Origin: Ignavibacteriales bacterium
GTDB lineage: Bacteria > Bacteroidota > Ignavibacteria > Ignavibacteriales > Ignavibacteriaceae
Assembly (NCBI GenBank): GCA_016182615.1
Contig: JACPGF010000304.1
Span: 1-32,456 of the forward strand
Reading direction: 5' to 3'
DNA: 32,456 nucleotides
Below are positions 8,732-18,074 of this stretch, piece by piece (the first letter of the stretch is position 1; every line of letters begins with the position of its first letter). Both the position numbers and the translations under genes were made by a program. The notes under the pieces were generated by a model that saw only the letters and a list, made by a program, of their open reading frames with translations, was not told the origin of the DNA and did no database searches.

Positions 8732-9262
8732 TTATTCCACATCTTTTCTGATAAATTCTCCGGAGGTTTTATGAAAGGAATTTCCCCACAAAAATGATGA
8801 CAATGCTACTGATACTGAACCATCTTCCTTGACATAAGCAAACGTTGAAATAGTAATTGCATTCACATTATATTTTATATTAAACTTTCTTTCGTCGCTC
8901 TGCCCGTCAAGCAGTAAAATTAAAACACCATTATCAATCCTGTATGAACCAGTCTGTTCAACTGCCATAGGATCGGTTTCGCTACGGATATCGTGTTGAG
9001 GGAACTTGAGAATAAATCTCCCCCCGGAAAAAATAAGTTCGGCAGTCTCAGGTATCCCTCCCGGTGGAAAATAACTCCCCATGTATATAAGTGAATAATA
9101 GAAATCAAAATCCTCACTCCACGTGCCTTCAAGTTTTAGTTCTTCTGGCCCGAGAGGTGATTCGCCTCTATTACATCCGAGAAAAAATAGTCCAGTGAAT
9201 AAAACCAGAAGCACGCTATATCCCTTTAACATGATATATCTCTCTTTATTTTTCAGGTACAA
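8732..9262 (-). CDS. Lipoprotein of unknown function (tandem paralogue)
   Basis: 176 aa, lipobox 'LFFLGC'; likely true start at the internal Met (MLKGYS...) near 9232. Confidence 0.75.
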   Translation of the reverse strand: MYLKNKERYIMLKGYSVLLVLFTGLFFLGCNRGESPLGPEELKLEGTWSEDFDFYYSLIYMGSYFPPGGIPETAELIFSGGRFILKFPQHDIRSETDPMAVEQTGSYRIDNGVLILLLDGQSDERKFNIKYNVNAITISTFAYVKEDGSVSVALSSFLWGNSFHKTSGEFIRKDVE

Positions 9263-9537
9263 TTTAATCGTTTACTGATAAATCGCAAAATGACGCAAAC
9301 TACTACATTTTCATTTCATATTCTCATCGTAATCATATACATCCGGATATTGCTGCACCATTGCAAAATTGTGGTAAATAGTTTTGCGTGGTAACGACTG
9401 GTTATCGAGAACAATTCTTCTTTTTTTAATACCCTTCACCCATTAAGGCCTGAACATACATTGATTTTGATAAATGCAATATGAAGGTATAGCCTTATGT
9501 AAAAATAAATTATATTTATAATTAAGCCGTAAAACTT

Positions 9538-11100
9538 TTGCGGATATTCTATGAATTAGCAATACAGGACAGGATGAAAAGCGAAATCGTTCCCGCGCAC
9601 AATGCAATTAAACTAACATTGGCACAACAGGAAACCTTCACCAACATTGCCGGATTTTTCAATTCGGAAACTCCATGCTATATACTGAAAGGTTACGCGG
9701 GGACAGGAAAAACATTTCTCATTCGCATCCTGTCGCGCTACCTTAAAACACTTAACAGGCAGTTCTTTTTAATTGCTCCAACCGGCAGGGCGGCAAGAAT
9801 TCTAGCTGCCAAATCGGGATTCACTGCAACAACCATTCATTCATTGATATATGGTGAGGCCAAAGAAAGCACTACCCTTGAAGATGGCAAAGAAGCAGTA
9901 TCATTAAAATTCAACTTGAAGTCGAATCAGCACGCATCTAATACCGTGTATATTATCGATGAAGCATCAATGCTTTCGGATCGTGAAGGCAGCAGCGAGT
10001 TTCTGAGTTTTGGCTCCGGCAGATTACTAAAAGATTTTTTCAGGCATATTGGGCTTTCTGAAGATGCAAAAACACAAATGCCCGACAGAAAAGTTATTAT
10101 AGTGGGCGACCCGGCACAATTGCCTCCTGTGCAACAGGAAGAGTCGGTTGCACTCGACGCGGGCTATCTTTTTAACGAGTATGGTATTGATTCAAAGGAG
10201 TTTGAATTAACTGAAATAATCCGTCAAAAAGCAGATAACCGAGCTTTGCTGTTGGCTTCAGGCATACGGGAAGCAATGAATAAAAGTCAGCTTTCCATCG
10301 ATGCATTTCAACCGGCATTAGATCATGAGGTCAGCGAATCGCGCATGATGCAAATATGGAAAGACACTATTCAATCAACAAGCGAAGAAGAAGTTATCCT
10401 TATTGTTTCAACAAATAAATACGCTTCGTATTATAACACCATGCTCCGTAGGCTGAAATACCGGCAGGCTAATTTACCTTTGCAGGTAAAAGACCGCTTG
10501 CTTGTAACAAACAACAACAGGCTTTTCGGCTTGCTGAACGGGGATATAGTAGATGTGGTTACAATTGATAGTCAGCCTGAAATACATACCATCCCAACAT
10601 ACTCCGGCAGGGATGTAACTTTTTCATTCCGCGATATTGTTGTTGGTTATAAAAATGAGTTTGGTGAGTACGAAAAACAGCAAGTTAAAATATTAGAAAA
10701 TCTTTTATGGTCGCAGTCGCCATCTTTGGCCGGTGAGGAATGGCAGGCATTGAAAGCTGCCGCGATAAAAATACACGGCTTGGTGGCTCCTGATCAAAAG
10801 ATGAAGAAAAAGAAACCAACCGAGTACAAAGAGCTTGCAGAGAAGTACAAGGAAGAATTAAATGCAAGCCCATACATGAATGCAGTACAAGTAAAGTATG
10901 GTTATGCTATAACCTGTCACAAAGCGCAGGGTGGTGAGTGGCAGCATGTCTTTCTCGATTTCCGTTCTTTCTCCCCGCTTGATTCGCTTGAGTACTTCCG
11001 GTGGGCATATACCGCGATTACCCGCACGAAAGAATTTCTCTACGCGTTGCACTTGCCCCCGGGTCTGCAAAAAGAACCGCAGCGGTATTTTTACGAATAG
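9538..11100 (+). CDS. RecD-like ATP-dependent DNA helicase (AAA_30 / UvrD_C_2 type)
   Basis: Walker A 'LKGYAGTGKTFLI', Walker B 'VYIIDEASML', 'VGDPAQLPPV', C-terminal 'YAITCHKAQGGEW...YTAITRTKE'. Start may be the internal ATG at 9574. Confidence 0.9.
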   Translation: MRIFYELAIQDRMKSEIVPAHNAIKLTLAQQETFTNIAGFFNSETPCYILKGYAGTGKTFLIRILSRYLKTLNRQFFLIAPTGRAARILAAKSGFTATTIHSLIYGEAKESTTLEDGKEAVSLKFNLKSNQHASNTVYIIDEASMLSDREGSSEFLSFGSGRLLKDFFRHIGLSEDAKTQMPDRKVIIVGDPAQLPPVQQEESVALDAGYLFNEYGIDSKEFELTEIIRQKADNRALLLASGIREAMNKSQLSIDAFQPALDHEVSESRMMQIWKDTIQSTSEEEVILIVSTNKYASYYNTMLRRLKYRQANLPLQVKDRLLVTNNNRLFGLLNGDIVDVVTIDSQPEIHTIPTYSGRDVTFSFRDIVVGYKNEFGEYEKQQVKILENLLWSQSPSLAGEEWQALKAAAIKIHGLVAPDQKMKKKKPTEYKELAEKYKEELNASPYMNAVQVKYGYAITCHKAQGGEWQHVFLDFRSFSPLDSLEYFRWAYTAITRTKEFLYALHLPPGLQKEPQRYFYE

Positions 11101-11123
11101 TACCATGTAAGGAAGTCTAAAAA

Positions 11124-11154
11124 AAAGAGGCTGCCACGTAGTGACAGCCTCTTT
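11124..11154. terminator. Bidirectional intrinsic terminator AAAGAGGCTG...CAGCCTCTTT
   Basis: 10-bp stem between convergent genes (helicase ends 11100; minus-strand T9SS gene ends 11178), flanked by A-run and T-run. Confidence 0.85.
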
Positions 11155-11177
11155 GTAAAATTGGTATAAGCCCTCAA

Positions 11178-13196
11178 TTACCGGAGGAGAACCATCTTCT
11201 TGGTAGAAGTAAAGTTTCCTGCCCGTAAACTGTAGATATAAACACCACTTGCAAGGCGGTATTGATCTGTTGAGAAATTAAGTGTATAATTTCCGGCAGC
11301 TTGTTGTTCATTTACTAAGGTTGCAATTTCTTTCCCGAGAATATCATATACCTTTAATGTAACTAAACTATTCTGAGGCAATTGATAATTGATAACCGTT
11401 GCAGGGTTGAACGGATTAGGATAATTTTGATCGAGTGCATAAACCGTAGGTATATCGGCACCTTTAACAGTGAATGCGGTTAATGCATTGTTGTTAATAA
11501 CTACTTTGCCGCCATTGCGAACCGTTTGATTGAGCAATTTGCCCGAGATGTTATCTGAAACTGACAGGTCAGCACCATCGACCTGAACGGTAACAGGATA
11601 CGTTAAAGACTGTAACTGCACACTATTTGTGCCGCTCAACTTGGCAACTGTACTGTTTGATGCAAAACGTACGTCAAATACATTTGCAGGCGGAACCGGG
11701 GGAAGATCAAAACCAGCTGCATCAAATTCGGCTTTAGCAAGATATAAAGTTTTTTGCATTCCAGCTGCATCGCTAACGGTAACTTTAACCCAATCTGATT
11801 TTACAATACCTTGAATAACAGCGCGGCCGCTCTGCAAAACTGTTGGATTAGAATATCCGGTTGGATATGTAAATCCGAAATAACTTGAGTTAATAATTCC
11901 AGCCGGAGTAGTTGTCAGCCCTGCTACAGGTGCATCAACTGCATAAACACCAAGGAGGTTCCAACCGGAAACAAGTGGTACAGTGAGTGATGCAACTGCC
12001 GTACCGCAAACATTAATAGCGGTAACTGTATCGAAACGTGCCCAGTATCCTTTTCCGTTTTCTACGGTGGTAACCGACTGATAACCCGCGTTAAAAGCGA
12101 ATACTGCTGAGGTTGCCATCGGGAAAATTGCTGCTGTTGTCATAGAGGTTGCATTCACTGGTACCGATACAATATTCCAACTTGGGGAAGTGGTAATTGT
12201 TTTGCAAAAATCTTTATTGTATTCAATCCGTAAATCTGAAATGCTGTTATTTGTCAAAACATACTGGCTGTCAACTTTCATGTTCACGTTTATTGAACCA
12301 ACAAGATTACGCAACGCGAAAAAACCAGCCGGGAGGGAATTTTTATTCCATTTAATTGTTATAGGATAACCTGCTGCACTTGCTTGGAAACTAAGGTTCC
12401 AGAGTGAAAGGCGAAGTGTATCGTTACGGAAATCTTTCAAGCTGGCAATCGTTGGGGTAACCGGTAAAATAAAACGCGAATCAAACATACCGGGTGTTGG
12501 TGCAGAAAGAGCGGCTTCGCCGTAGGCTGCATCTAACCCGTTGGTTGCTGTTGGACCCTGCCCAAAAACGACATTTCCTGTGCCTGAACCGGCGTCGGTA
12601 ACCGTAAGTGTTGACTGCCAGGTAATAGTAACAGGAGGATTAACAGGCGCTTCGTTAAAAAATACACATGCACTGGTAATGTCGGTATTAACTGATGCAA
12701 GATATGCACCAATTTTCGTAAATGGATTTGTAAAACCGGGAGACCTCCAAGTAACTTGAGCGCTATCCGCGAGTAAAGCCGCTGCAGTGGTCCTTAATTT
12801 TAATTTAACAATTAGTACACTGTCACCGGGCTGTAAGGTAATTCCAGCTCCCGGTCCGGGAGGAGTATTAGCCGCTAAACGCAATTGACCCGGGGTTGTT
12901 GTTGTAGTAACCGTTGGATTCTTTGGTTGTAAAGCAGTTGGCAGGCCGGAGCTGAGGATGCTCAGTGTTCCTGTTCCACCACTCAGTACTGCTTTCTTAA
13001 AATCAAAATGGTATTGTCCCCCGTTAAATTCAAATGCAGTTGTATGTGTACTTTTTAGGTACACAGAAAAAGTAAGCACATTAGCTGAATCGAGATTAGT
13101 GCCAATGATGCGCAATGTTGTTGTAGGAAGCTGCGCGAACATGAGACCGCTAAATACCACAGTAAACAAGAAAAGAGCCTTAAGAACTCTATTCAT
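11178..13196 (-). CDS. T9SS type A sorting domain-containing secreted protein
   Basis: 672 aa, signal peptide, C-terminal 'YALDQNYPNPFNPATVINYQLPQNSLVTLKVYDILGKEIATLVNEQQAAGNYTLNFSTDQYRLASGVYIYSLRAGNFTSTKKMVLLR'. Confidence 0.9.
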   Translation of the reverse strand: MNRVLKALFLFTVVFSGLMFAQLPTTTLRIIGTNLDSANVLTFSVYLKSTHTTAFEFNGGQYHFDFKKAVLSGGTGTLSILSSGLPTALQPKNPTVTTTTTPGQLRLAANTPPGPGAGITLQPGDSVLIVKLKLRTTAAALLADSAQVTWRSPGFTNPFTKIGAYLASVNTDITSACVFFNEAPVNPPVTITWQSTLTVTDAGSGTGNVVFGQGPTATNGLDAAYGEAALSAPTPGMFDSRFILPVTPTIASLKDFRNDTLRLSLWNLSFQASAAGYPITIKWNKNSLPAGFFALRNLVGSINVNMKVDSQYVLTNNSISDLRIEYNKDFCKTITTSPSWNIVSVPVNATSMTTAAIFPMATSAVFAFNAGYQSVTTVENGKGYWARFDTVTAINVCGTAVASLTVPLVSGWNLLGVYAVDAPVAGLTTTPAGIINSSYFGFTYPTGYSNPTVLQSGRAVIQGIVKSDWVKVTVSDAAGMQKTLYLAKAEFDAAGFDLPPVPPANVFDVRFASNSTVAKLSGTNSVQLQSLTYPVTVQVDGADLSVSDNISGKLLNQTVRNGGKVVINNNALTAFTVKGADIPTVYALDQNYPNPFNPATVINYQLPQNSLVTLKVYDILGKEIATLVNEQQAAGNYTLNFSTDQYRLASGVYIYSLRAGNFTSTKKMVLLR

Positions 13197-13473
13197 AGTA
13201 ACTCCTAAAGTATGTTGATGAACTGATAAAAAGAAAATTATTTATGTGAAATATGCGCCAATAGTAATGCAATAAGGTTTTTAATTTACGTGTAAGTTAT
13301 TTATCATCAAAACTAAAAAATTGTTAATTCTACGTGAATTAAAATATTTTTCGGCCTGTATGATGTAATATAAGTATTTTGCTTTTAAAATAGCAAAATA
13401 ATTCTTTATAAGAATTTTAATATATTGTTATCTACATTTTTCTTTTTCGTCAACCGTTTGTTATAGGATTTGT

Positions 13474-14448
13474 ATGATAATTGTAACCGGTGGGGCCGGA
13501 TTTATAGGCAGCGCGCTTGTATGGCGTCTTAATCAGTTAGGAAAAAACGATATTATTATTGTGGACGACCTTGGACAGGATGAAAAGTGGAAAAATCTGG
13601 TTGCGTTGGATTATCTGGATTACTATGATAAAAAAACTTTGCTTGAAAAAGTTGAAAAAGACGCTATTTCATTTAAAATTGATGCAATCCTTCACATGGG
13701 GGCCAATTCATCGACAACCGAAAAAGATGCTTCACACCTGATGGCAAATAATTATGAATACACAAAAAAATTAGCACAGTACGCGATAAAAAATGGTATC
13801 CGGTTTATTTATGCATCCTCTGCTGCTACCTATGGAAATGGTGAACAGGGTTTTATGGATGTGGATGCTGCTTGTACAAGTTTAAGGCCACTCAACATGT
13901 ACGGGTATTCAAAAAATCTCTTTGATATGAGAGCATTAAAAAAAGGCTATCTCGATAAAATGGCCGGGTTGAAATTTTTTAATGTGTATGGCCCGAATGA
14001 AAACCATAAAGGAGAGATGCGGAGTGTTGTCCATAAAGCATATCACCAAATAATGGAAAGCGGTAAAGTGCAATTATTTAAATCGTATAATCCCGGCTAC
14101 CGTGATGGTGAACAATTGCGCGATTTTGTTTACATTAAAGATGTTGTTGATATGACACTTTTCTTTTTGCAGCGACCGGACAAAAACGGGCTCTTTAATG
14201 TTGGAACCGGCATTTCCAGATCATGGGCAGACCTGGTGAATGCAATTTTTAAAGCAATGAATTTACCGGTTAATATTGATTTTATCGATATGCCTGATTA
14301 TCTTAAACATAAGTATCAGTATTTTACTGAAGCTAACATCGAAAAACTTAAAAAAGCAGGTTACAATGCCCGTATCAGGACTCTTGAAGAAGGAGTTACC
14401 GATTACGTGCAAAACTACTTGATGAAAGACCGCCGGCTTGGGCAGTAA
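13474..14448 (+). CDS. hldD: ADP-L-glycero-D-manno-heptose 6-epimerase
   Basis: SDR Rossmann 'MIIVTGGAGFIGSALVWRLN', 'YASSAATYG', 'YGYSKNLFD', 'KFFNVYGPNE', 'QLRDFVYIKDVV'. Confidence 0.88.
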   Translation: MIIVTGGAGFIGSALVWRLNQLGKNDIIIVDDLGQDEKWKNLVALDYLDYYDKKTLLEKVEKDAISFKIDAILHMGANSSTTEKDASHLMANNYEYTKKLAQYAIKNGIRFIYASSAATYGNGEQGFMDVDAACTSLRPLNMYGYSKNLFDMRALKKGYLDKMAGLKFFNVYGPNENHKGEMRSVVHKAYHQIMESGKVQLFKSYNPGYRDGEQLRDFVYIKDVVDMTLFFLQRPDKNGLFNVGTGISRSWADLVNAIFKAMNLPVNIDFIDMPDYLKHKYQYFTEANIEKLKKAGYNARIRTLEEGVTDYVQNYLMKDRRLGQ

Positions 14449-14614
14449 CCGGGAACCTTTCACGATTCGGATTTTATAGATTTTCCGGCATTCGGAACCA
14501 GGAAGGAAGGAAGTAGTTCTCAACGGACTTTTCCGTCGGATGCCGGATCTTTGTTTTATTTTTGGCTTGTGTTCTTCTTATCAAATTATTTGTGTATAAA
14601 AAAGTGGAGTTGCT

Positions 14615-14839
14615 ATGTATCGTATTGATGAAGAAATTATTCCACCGGTGAGCATTTTCGAGTGGCTGGTTACGTTTTTTATATTAATTATTCCGGGCCT
14701 CAATCTTATAATGCTCCTGTTTTGGGCTTTTGCAAAAGGGATAAACCCCAACAAGTCCAATTGGGCAAAAGCGATGATTGTTTTTTCGGCTGTTGGAGTT
14801 GTTTTTTGGTTCCTCTTCCTGCGGGTTCTGTTCAAATAA
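14615..14839 (+). CDS. Small hydrophobic membrane protein, two predicted TM segments
   Basis: 74 aa ORF with ATG, 'WLVTFFILIIPGLNLIMLLFWAF' and 'AMIVFSAVGVVFWFLFLRVLF'; located in an otherwise ORF-poor gap. Confidence 0.6.
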   Translation: MYRIDEEIIPPVSIFEWLVTFFILIIPGLNLIMLLFWAFAKGINPNKSNWAKAMIVFSAVGVVFWFLFLRVLFK

Positions 14840-14974
14840 CTGTGCCGTCCTGCGATTAAAATAATTGCAGAGAGACTGATTTATATCATAAAGGGCAGCA
14901 GCAGTTCTGAAAATACCGGGCAATTTGGCAACGCGGGTTATAAATGCCCGGTTACCGGGAATGCAGTATTTACT

Positions 14975-15034
14975 ACGGAGTTTATTCGATGGCGGCACCT
15001 GCTATATTTCAGGGAGCCGCCATCGTCCGTTTTT
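14975..15034 (+). terminator. Candidate intrinsic terminator, CGATGGCGGC...GCCGCCATCG + T-tract
   Basis: 10-bp perfect stem (14987-14996 / 15016-15025), outer ACGGA/TCCGT pairing, followed by TTTTT. Confidence 0.7.
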
Positions 15035-15240
15035 GATAGACTGCTAGCCTTTTGCTTCGGGCTATTAAACAAACCATTCAGGCGTTTTCTCCTTTACAAA
15101 AACTTACCCTTTCAATTAATTTCCAGCACCAACAAATAATCAATTTTTATAATCCCTCGGCTAATGCAAAATAAAGTCGAGTTTTACCATTTAACCAAAA
15201 CTGGCAGCTTAAGAAGTATGGCGAAATTTTTATCACATTA

Positions 15241-15281
15241 CCTCAGACTTTCACGTAGTGATGGATACCCATAGTCTGGGG
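15241..15281 (+). other. Candidate compact three-way-junction RNA fold in the ruvC upstream region
   Basis: Outer stem CCTCAGACT/AGTCTGGGG enclosing TCAC-gta-GTGA and ATGG-atac-CCAT with almost no linkers. Sequence pairing only; no conservation data. Confidence 0.35.
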
Positions 15282-15364
15282 TTTAGAGATAGAAATTATT
15301 ATTGACATGGGCTGAGTAGTAACCAGGTTTTTTTGAAGACTCATTTTTTTGCGTATGGTTTTTT

Positions 15365-15377
15365 ATTGTAATACAAT
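15365..15377. promoter_or_regulatory. Perfect palindrome ATTGTA-A-TACAAT upstream of ruvC, candidate operator
   Basis: 13-nt inverted repeat 68 nt upstream of the ruvC TTG start. Confidence 0.35.
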
Positions 15378-15444
15378 CCTTATTTTGCTACTCGAAATTA
15401 TTTACGATATGAAATTTATCATACTAAAACGGAGGTAGTATTCC

Positions 15445-15981
15445 TTGAGAATACTCGGTATCGATCCCGGCACTCAACGCACCGGATTCGGCATTATTGA
15501 ATTAAAAGGAAAGGCATTATTCCCTTTAACATATGGAACGGTGCATCTTGAAAAGATTGAGTGTATGCCTGAAAAGCTTGAATGCATATTTACAAAAGTT
15601 GATGAGCTTATTCATCTGTATCAGCCCGATCAGTTTGTTATTGAAATGGCTTTTTTCGGGAAAAACGTGCAGTCGGCTCTCAAAATTGGTCTTGCGCGTG
15701 GAGCCGCGATAGTAGCCGCGCAAAGGCAAAAACTTGTTATCGGTGAATATGCTCCGCGGGAGATAAAGAAGTCGGTTACCGGTTCCGGGGCAGCATCAAA
15801 AGAGCAAGTGAGCGGCATGGTAAAAACTCTGCTCAACCTTAAAATTTCCACTCTCGGTTTTGATGAATCGGATGCCCTTGCTGTCGCAATCTGCCACGCG
15901 TTCAGGCACAATTCTGTTGAAGGAAAAACAAAATCATGGAAATCATTTATTGAACAAAATCCCGGAAGAATAATAGGATGA
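15445..15981 (+). CDS. ruvC: Crossover junction endodeoxyribonuclease RuvC (TTG start)
   Basis: 'MRILGIDPGTQRTGFGII', 'VIEMAFFGKN', 'EYAPREIKKSVTGSGAASKEQV', 'DESDALAVAICHA'; GGAGG about 9 nt upstream of TTG. Confidence 0.95.
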   Translation: MRILGIDPGTQRTGFGIIELKGKALFPLTYGTVHLEKIECMPEKLECIFTKVDELIHLYQPDQFVIEMAFFGKNVQSALKIGLARGAAIVAAQRQKLVIGEYAPREIKKSVTGSGAASKEQVSGMVKTLLNLKISTLGFDESDALAVAICHAFRHNSVEGKTKSWKSFIEQNPGRIIG

Positions 15982-16556
15982 TAGCATACCTTGAAGGAGC
16001 CGTAAAATTCAGTAAACCGACTGAACTCGTTGTCAACGCGGGCGGGGTCGGGTATCTTGTTTACATTTCTCTTTCTACTTACGAGGCGGTTGCAGGAAAA
16101 AGCACGGTTGAACTTTTCATTCACACTGTTGTACGCGAAGATGCAATTAACCTGTATGGTTTTGCCGCGATAGACGAAAAGGAACTTTTTGAGCTGCTTA
16201 TATCCGTTTCGGGTATTGGACCGAAAAGTGCACTCAGCGTTCTCTCGGGAATACGGCCGAATGACCTGCGGCAGGCTATTGCATTAGGTGATATAGGAAG
16301 GTTAACATCCGCGCCAGGAATTGGCAAAAAGACTGCAGAGCGTCTGGTGCTTGAATTACGCAATAAGATCGATTCGCTGCCGGTTGCAGCAACAGATATT
16401 GCTTATCCCATCAGATCCGAAGCAATCGCTGCTCTCGCCTCGCTTGGCTATAATCAGCGCGCTGCAGAAAAGCTAGTCCGGGAGTTATTGGATGTTGACC
16501 CGAACCTGAAACTTGAAGACTTGTTAAAACAGGCTCTCAAAAAAATGTCCGTGTAA
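15978..16556 (+). CDS. ruvA: Holliday junction branch migration protein RuvA
   Basis: 'MIAYLEGAV...', HhH 'LISVSGIGPKSALSVLSG' and 'LTSAPGIGKKTAERLVLELRNK'; ATGA overlap with ruvC. Confidence 0.95.
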   Translation: MIAYLEGAVKFSKPTELVVNAGGVGYLVYISLSTYEAVAGKSTVELFIHTVVREDAINLYGFAAIDEKELFELLISVSGIGPKSALSVLSGIRPNDLRQAIALGDIGRLTSAPGIGKKTAERLVLELRNKIDSLPVAATDIAYPIRSEAIAALASLGYNQRAAEKLVRELLDVDPNLKLEDLLKQALKKMSV

Positions 16557-16607
16557 CCCGGATTTAAACAAATATAATCAACCATTAAAATAATCAAAGG
16601 TTTGTAA

Positions 16608-17933
16608 ATGGATATAACTGCAATACTCAGGGGAATTATTGGTCTTATATTTTTACTCGGTGTAACCTGGCTGCTCTCGGAAGACCGAAAAAAAATAGAT
16701 TGGCGGATAGTTAGCACCGGACTTTTAATGCAGTTTGTCTTCGCTTTTTTTGTTATACAGACCTGGATAGGGCGTTGGATTTTCGGGGGAATCAGTAAAG
16801 CAATTGTTTCACTTTTATCCTTTACCGCGGAGGGCGCACGATTTGTATTTGGCAGTTTAGCAATTGGGCCGGGGCAGCCGGGAAGCCTGGGATTCTTTTT
16901 CCTGTTTCAGGTATTGCCGACGATAATTTTCTTCGCATCCCTTATGTCGGTTTTATATTATCTTGGCATAATGCAAAAAGTGGTGCAGGGAATTGCATGG
17001 GTGATGGCACGCCTAATGCGAATCAGCGGTGCTGAGTCGCTTTCCGTATCCGCGAATATTTTTATTGGCCAGACCGAAGCGCCTTTGGTTATAAAACCAT
17101 ACATTGCCGGAATGACAAGATCCGAGTTATATACAATAATGGTAAGCGGCATGGCACACATCGCGGGTGGTGTTCTGGCTGCATACGCGCAAATGCTCGG
17201 CAGTGCTTATGCACAATCGAAAGGATTACCGGTAGATGCTTCGCAGGCTCATTTTGCAGGGCACTTGCTCACTGCCTGCATTATTGCAGCTCCCGGTACC
17301 TTTATTGTTGCAAAAATGCTCATCCCGGAAAAAGATGAGCCCGCCACAAAAGGAAGCGTAAAGATTCACGTCGAAAAAAGTCAAAAAAACGTCATAGAAG
17401 CAGCGGCTGTTGGTGCCGGGGATGGAGTTCGGCTGGCCATAAATGTTGCCGCAATGCTGGTGGCTTTTATTGCACTTATCGCTCTGGTTAATGCTATTCT
17501 TGTCTCTGTTGGTGATATTACCGGATTAAATTCTTGGCTTGCGAACACCTGGCATATTACGCAAAAACTTTCAATGGAATTATTATTCGGTATGTTTTTC
17601 CAGTTTATTGCTTTCATCATCGGTGTTCCCTGGACTGATGCACTTAATGTTGGCAGCCTTATGGGGATAAAACTTGTTTTGAATGAATTTGTTGCCTACT
17701 CACGTATGTCAGAGATGGTTTCATCGGGCTTGCTGAGTGAAAAAGCAATAATTATATCGACGTATGCCCTGTGTGGTTTTGCAAACTTTGCATCGATTGC
17801 AATTCAAATTGGCGGTTTGAGTCCTTTGGCGGAAAACAGAAGGAGTGATATAGCGGCACTCGGGTTAAAATCATTACTCGGTGGAACAATTGTTACCCTC
17901 ATGACAGCGGCTATTGCAGGGATGCTCTTTTAA
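16608..17933 (+). CDS. NupC/CNT-family concentrative nucleoside transporter
   Basis: 441 aa multi-TM; 'GQTEAPLVIKPYI', 'SGMAHIAGGVLAAYA', 'ALCGFANFASIAIQIGGL' are CNT signatures. Confidence 0.92.
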   Translation: MDITAILRGIIGLIFLLGVTWLLSEDRKKIDWRIVSTGLLMQFVFAFFVIQTWIGRWIFGGISKAIVSLLSFTAEGARFVFGSLAIGPGQPGSLGFFFLFQVLPTIIFFASLMSVLYYLGIMQKVVQGIAWVMARLMRISGAESLSVSANIFIGQTEAPLVIKPYIAGMTRSELYTIMVSGMAHIAGGVLAAYAQMLGSAYAQSKGLPVDASQAHFAGHLLTACIIAAPGTFIVAKMLIPEKDEPATKGSVKIHVEKSQKNVIEAAAVGAGDGVRLAINVAAMLVAFIALIALVNAILVSVGDITGLNSWLANTWHITQKLSMELLFGMFFQFIAFIIGVPWTDALNVGSLMGIKLVLNEFVAYSRMSEMVSSGLLSEKAIIISTYALCGFANFASIAIQIGGLSPLAENRRSDIAALGLKSLLGGTIVTLMTAAIAGMLF

Positions 17934-18074
17934 AAACAAATATAGATAGTCCTCCGGTTTTGTTATTTCTGTTCAATAATTTTCTGTATTGTGCCGGATG
18001 TTAACTTTACGTTACTTTATTCATTTATTGCAAACCGGGAAATTCTGGTTATCAGTTTTAATGCTTTCTAATTT

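Noticed and set aside
9538-11100. Helicase as part of a defence island
   Set aside because: It looks like a standalone RecD-like housekeeping helicase; the neighbours (lipoproteins, T9SS protein) show no nuclease, methyltransferase or toxin partner.
15241-15281. Hammerhead-type ribozyme
   Set aside because: The three-way junction shape prompted the check, but the CUGANGA and GAAA core sequences are not present in the required positions.
15630-16124. 164-aa minus-strand ORF across ruvC/ruvA
   Set aside because: Antisense to two clearly identified genes; no family signal.
15445-16556. Absence of ruvB next to ruvC-ruvA as an unusual feature
   Set aside because: ruvB is often encoded elsewhere in many bacteria, so its absence from this window is not informative.
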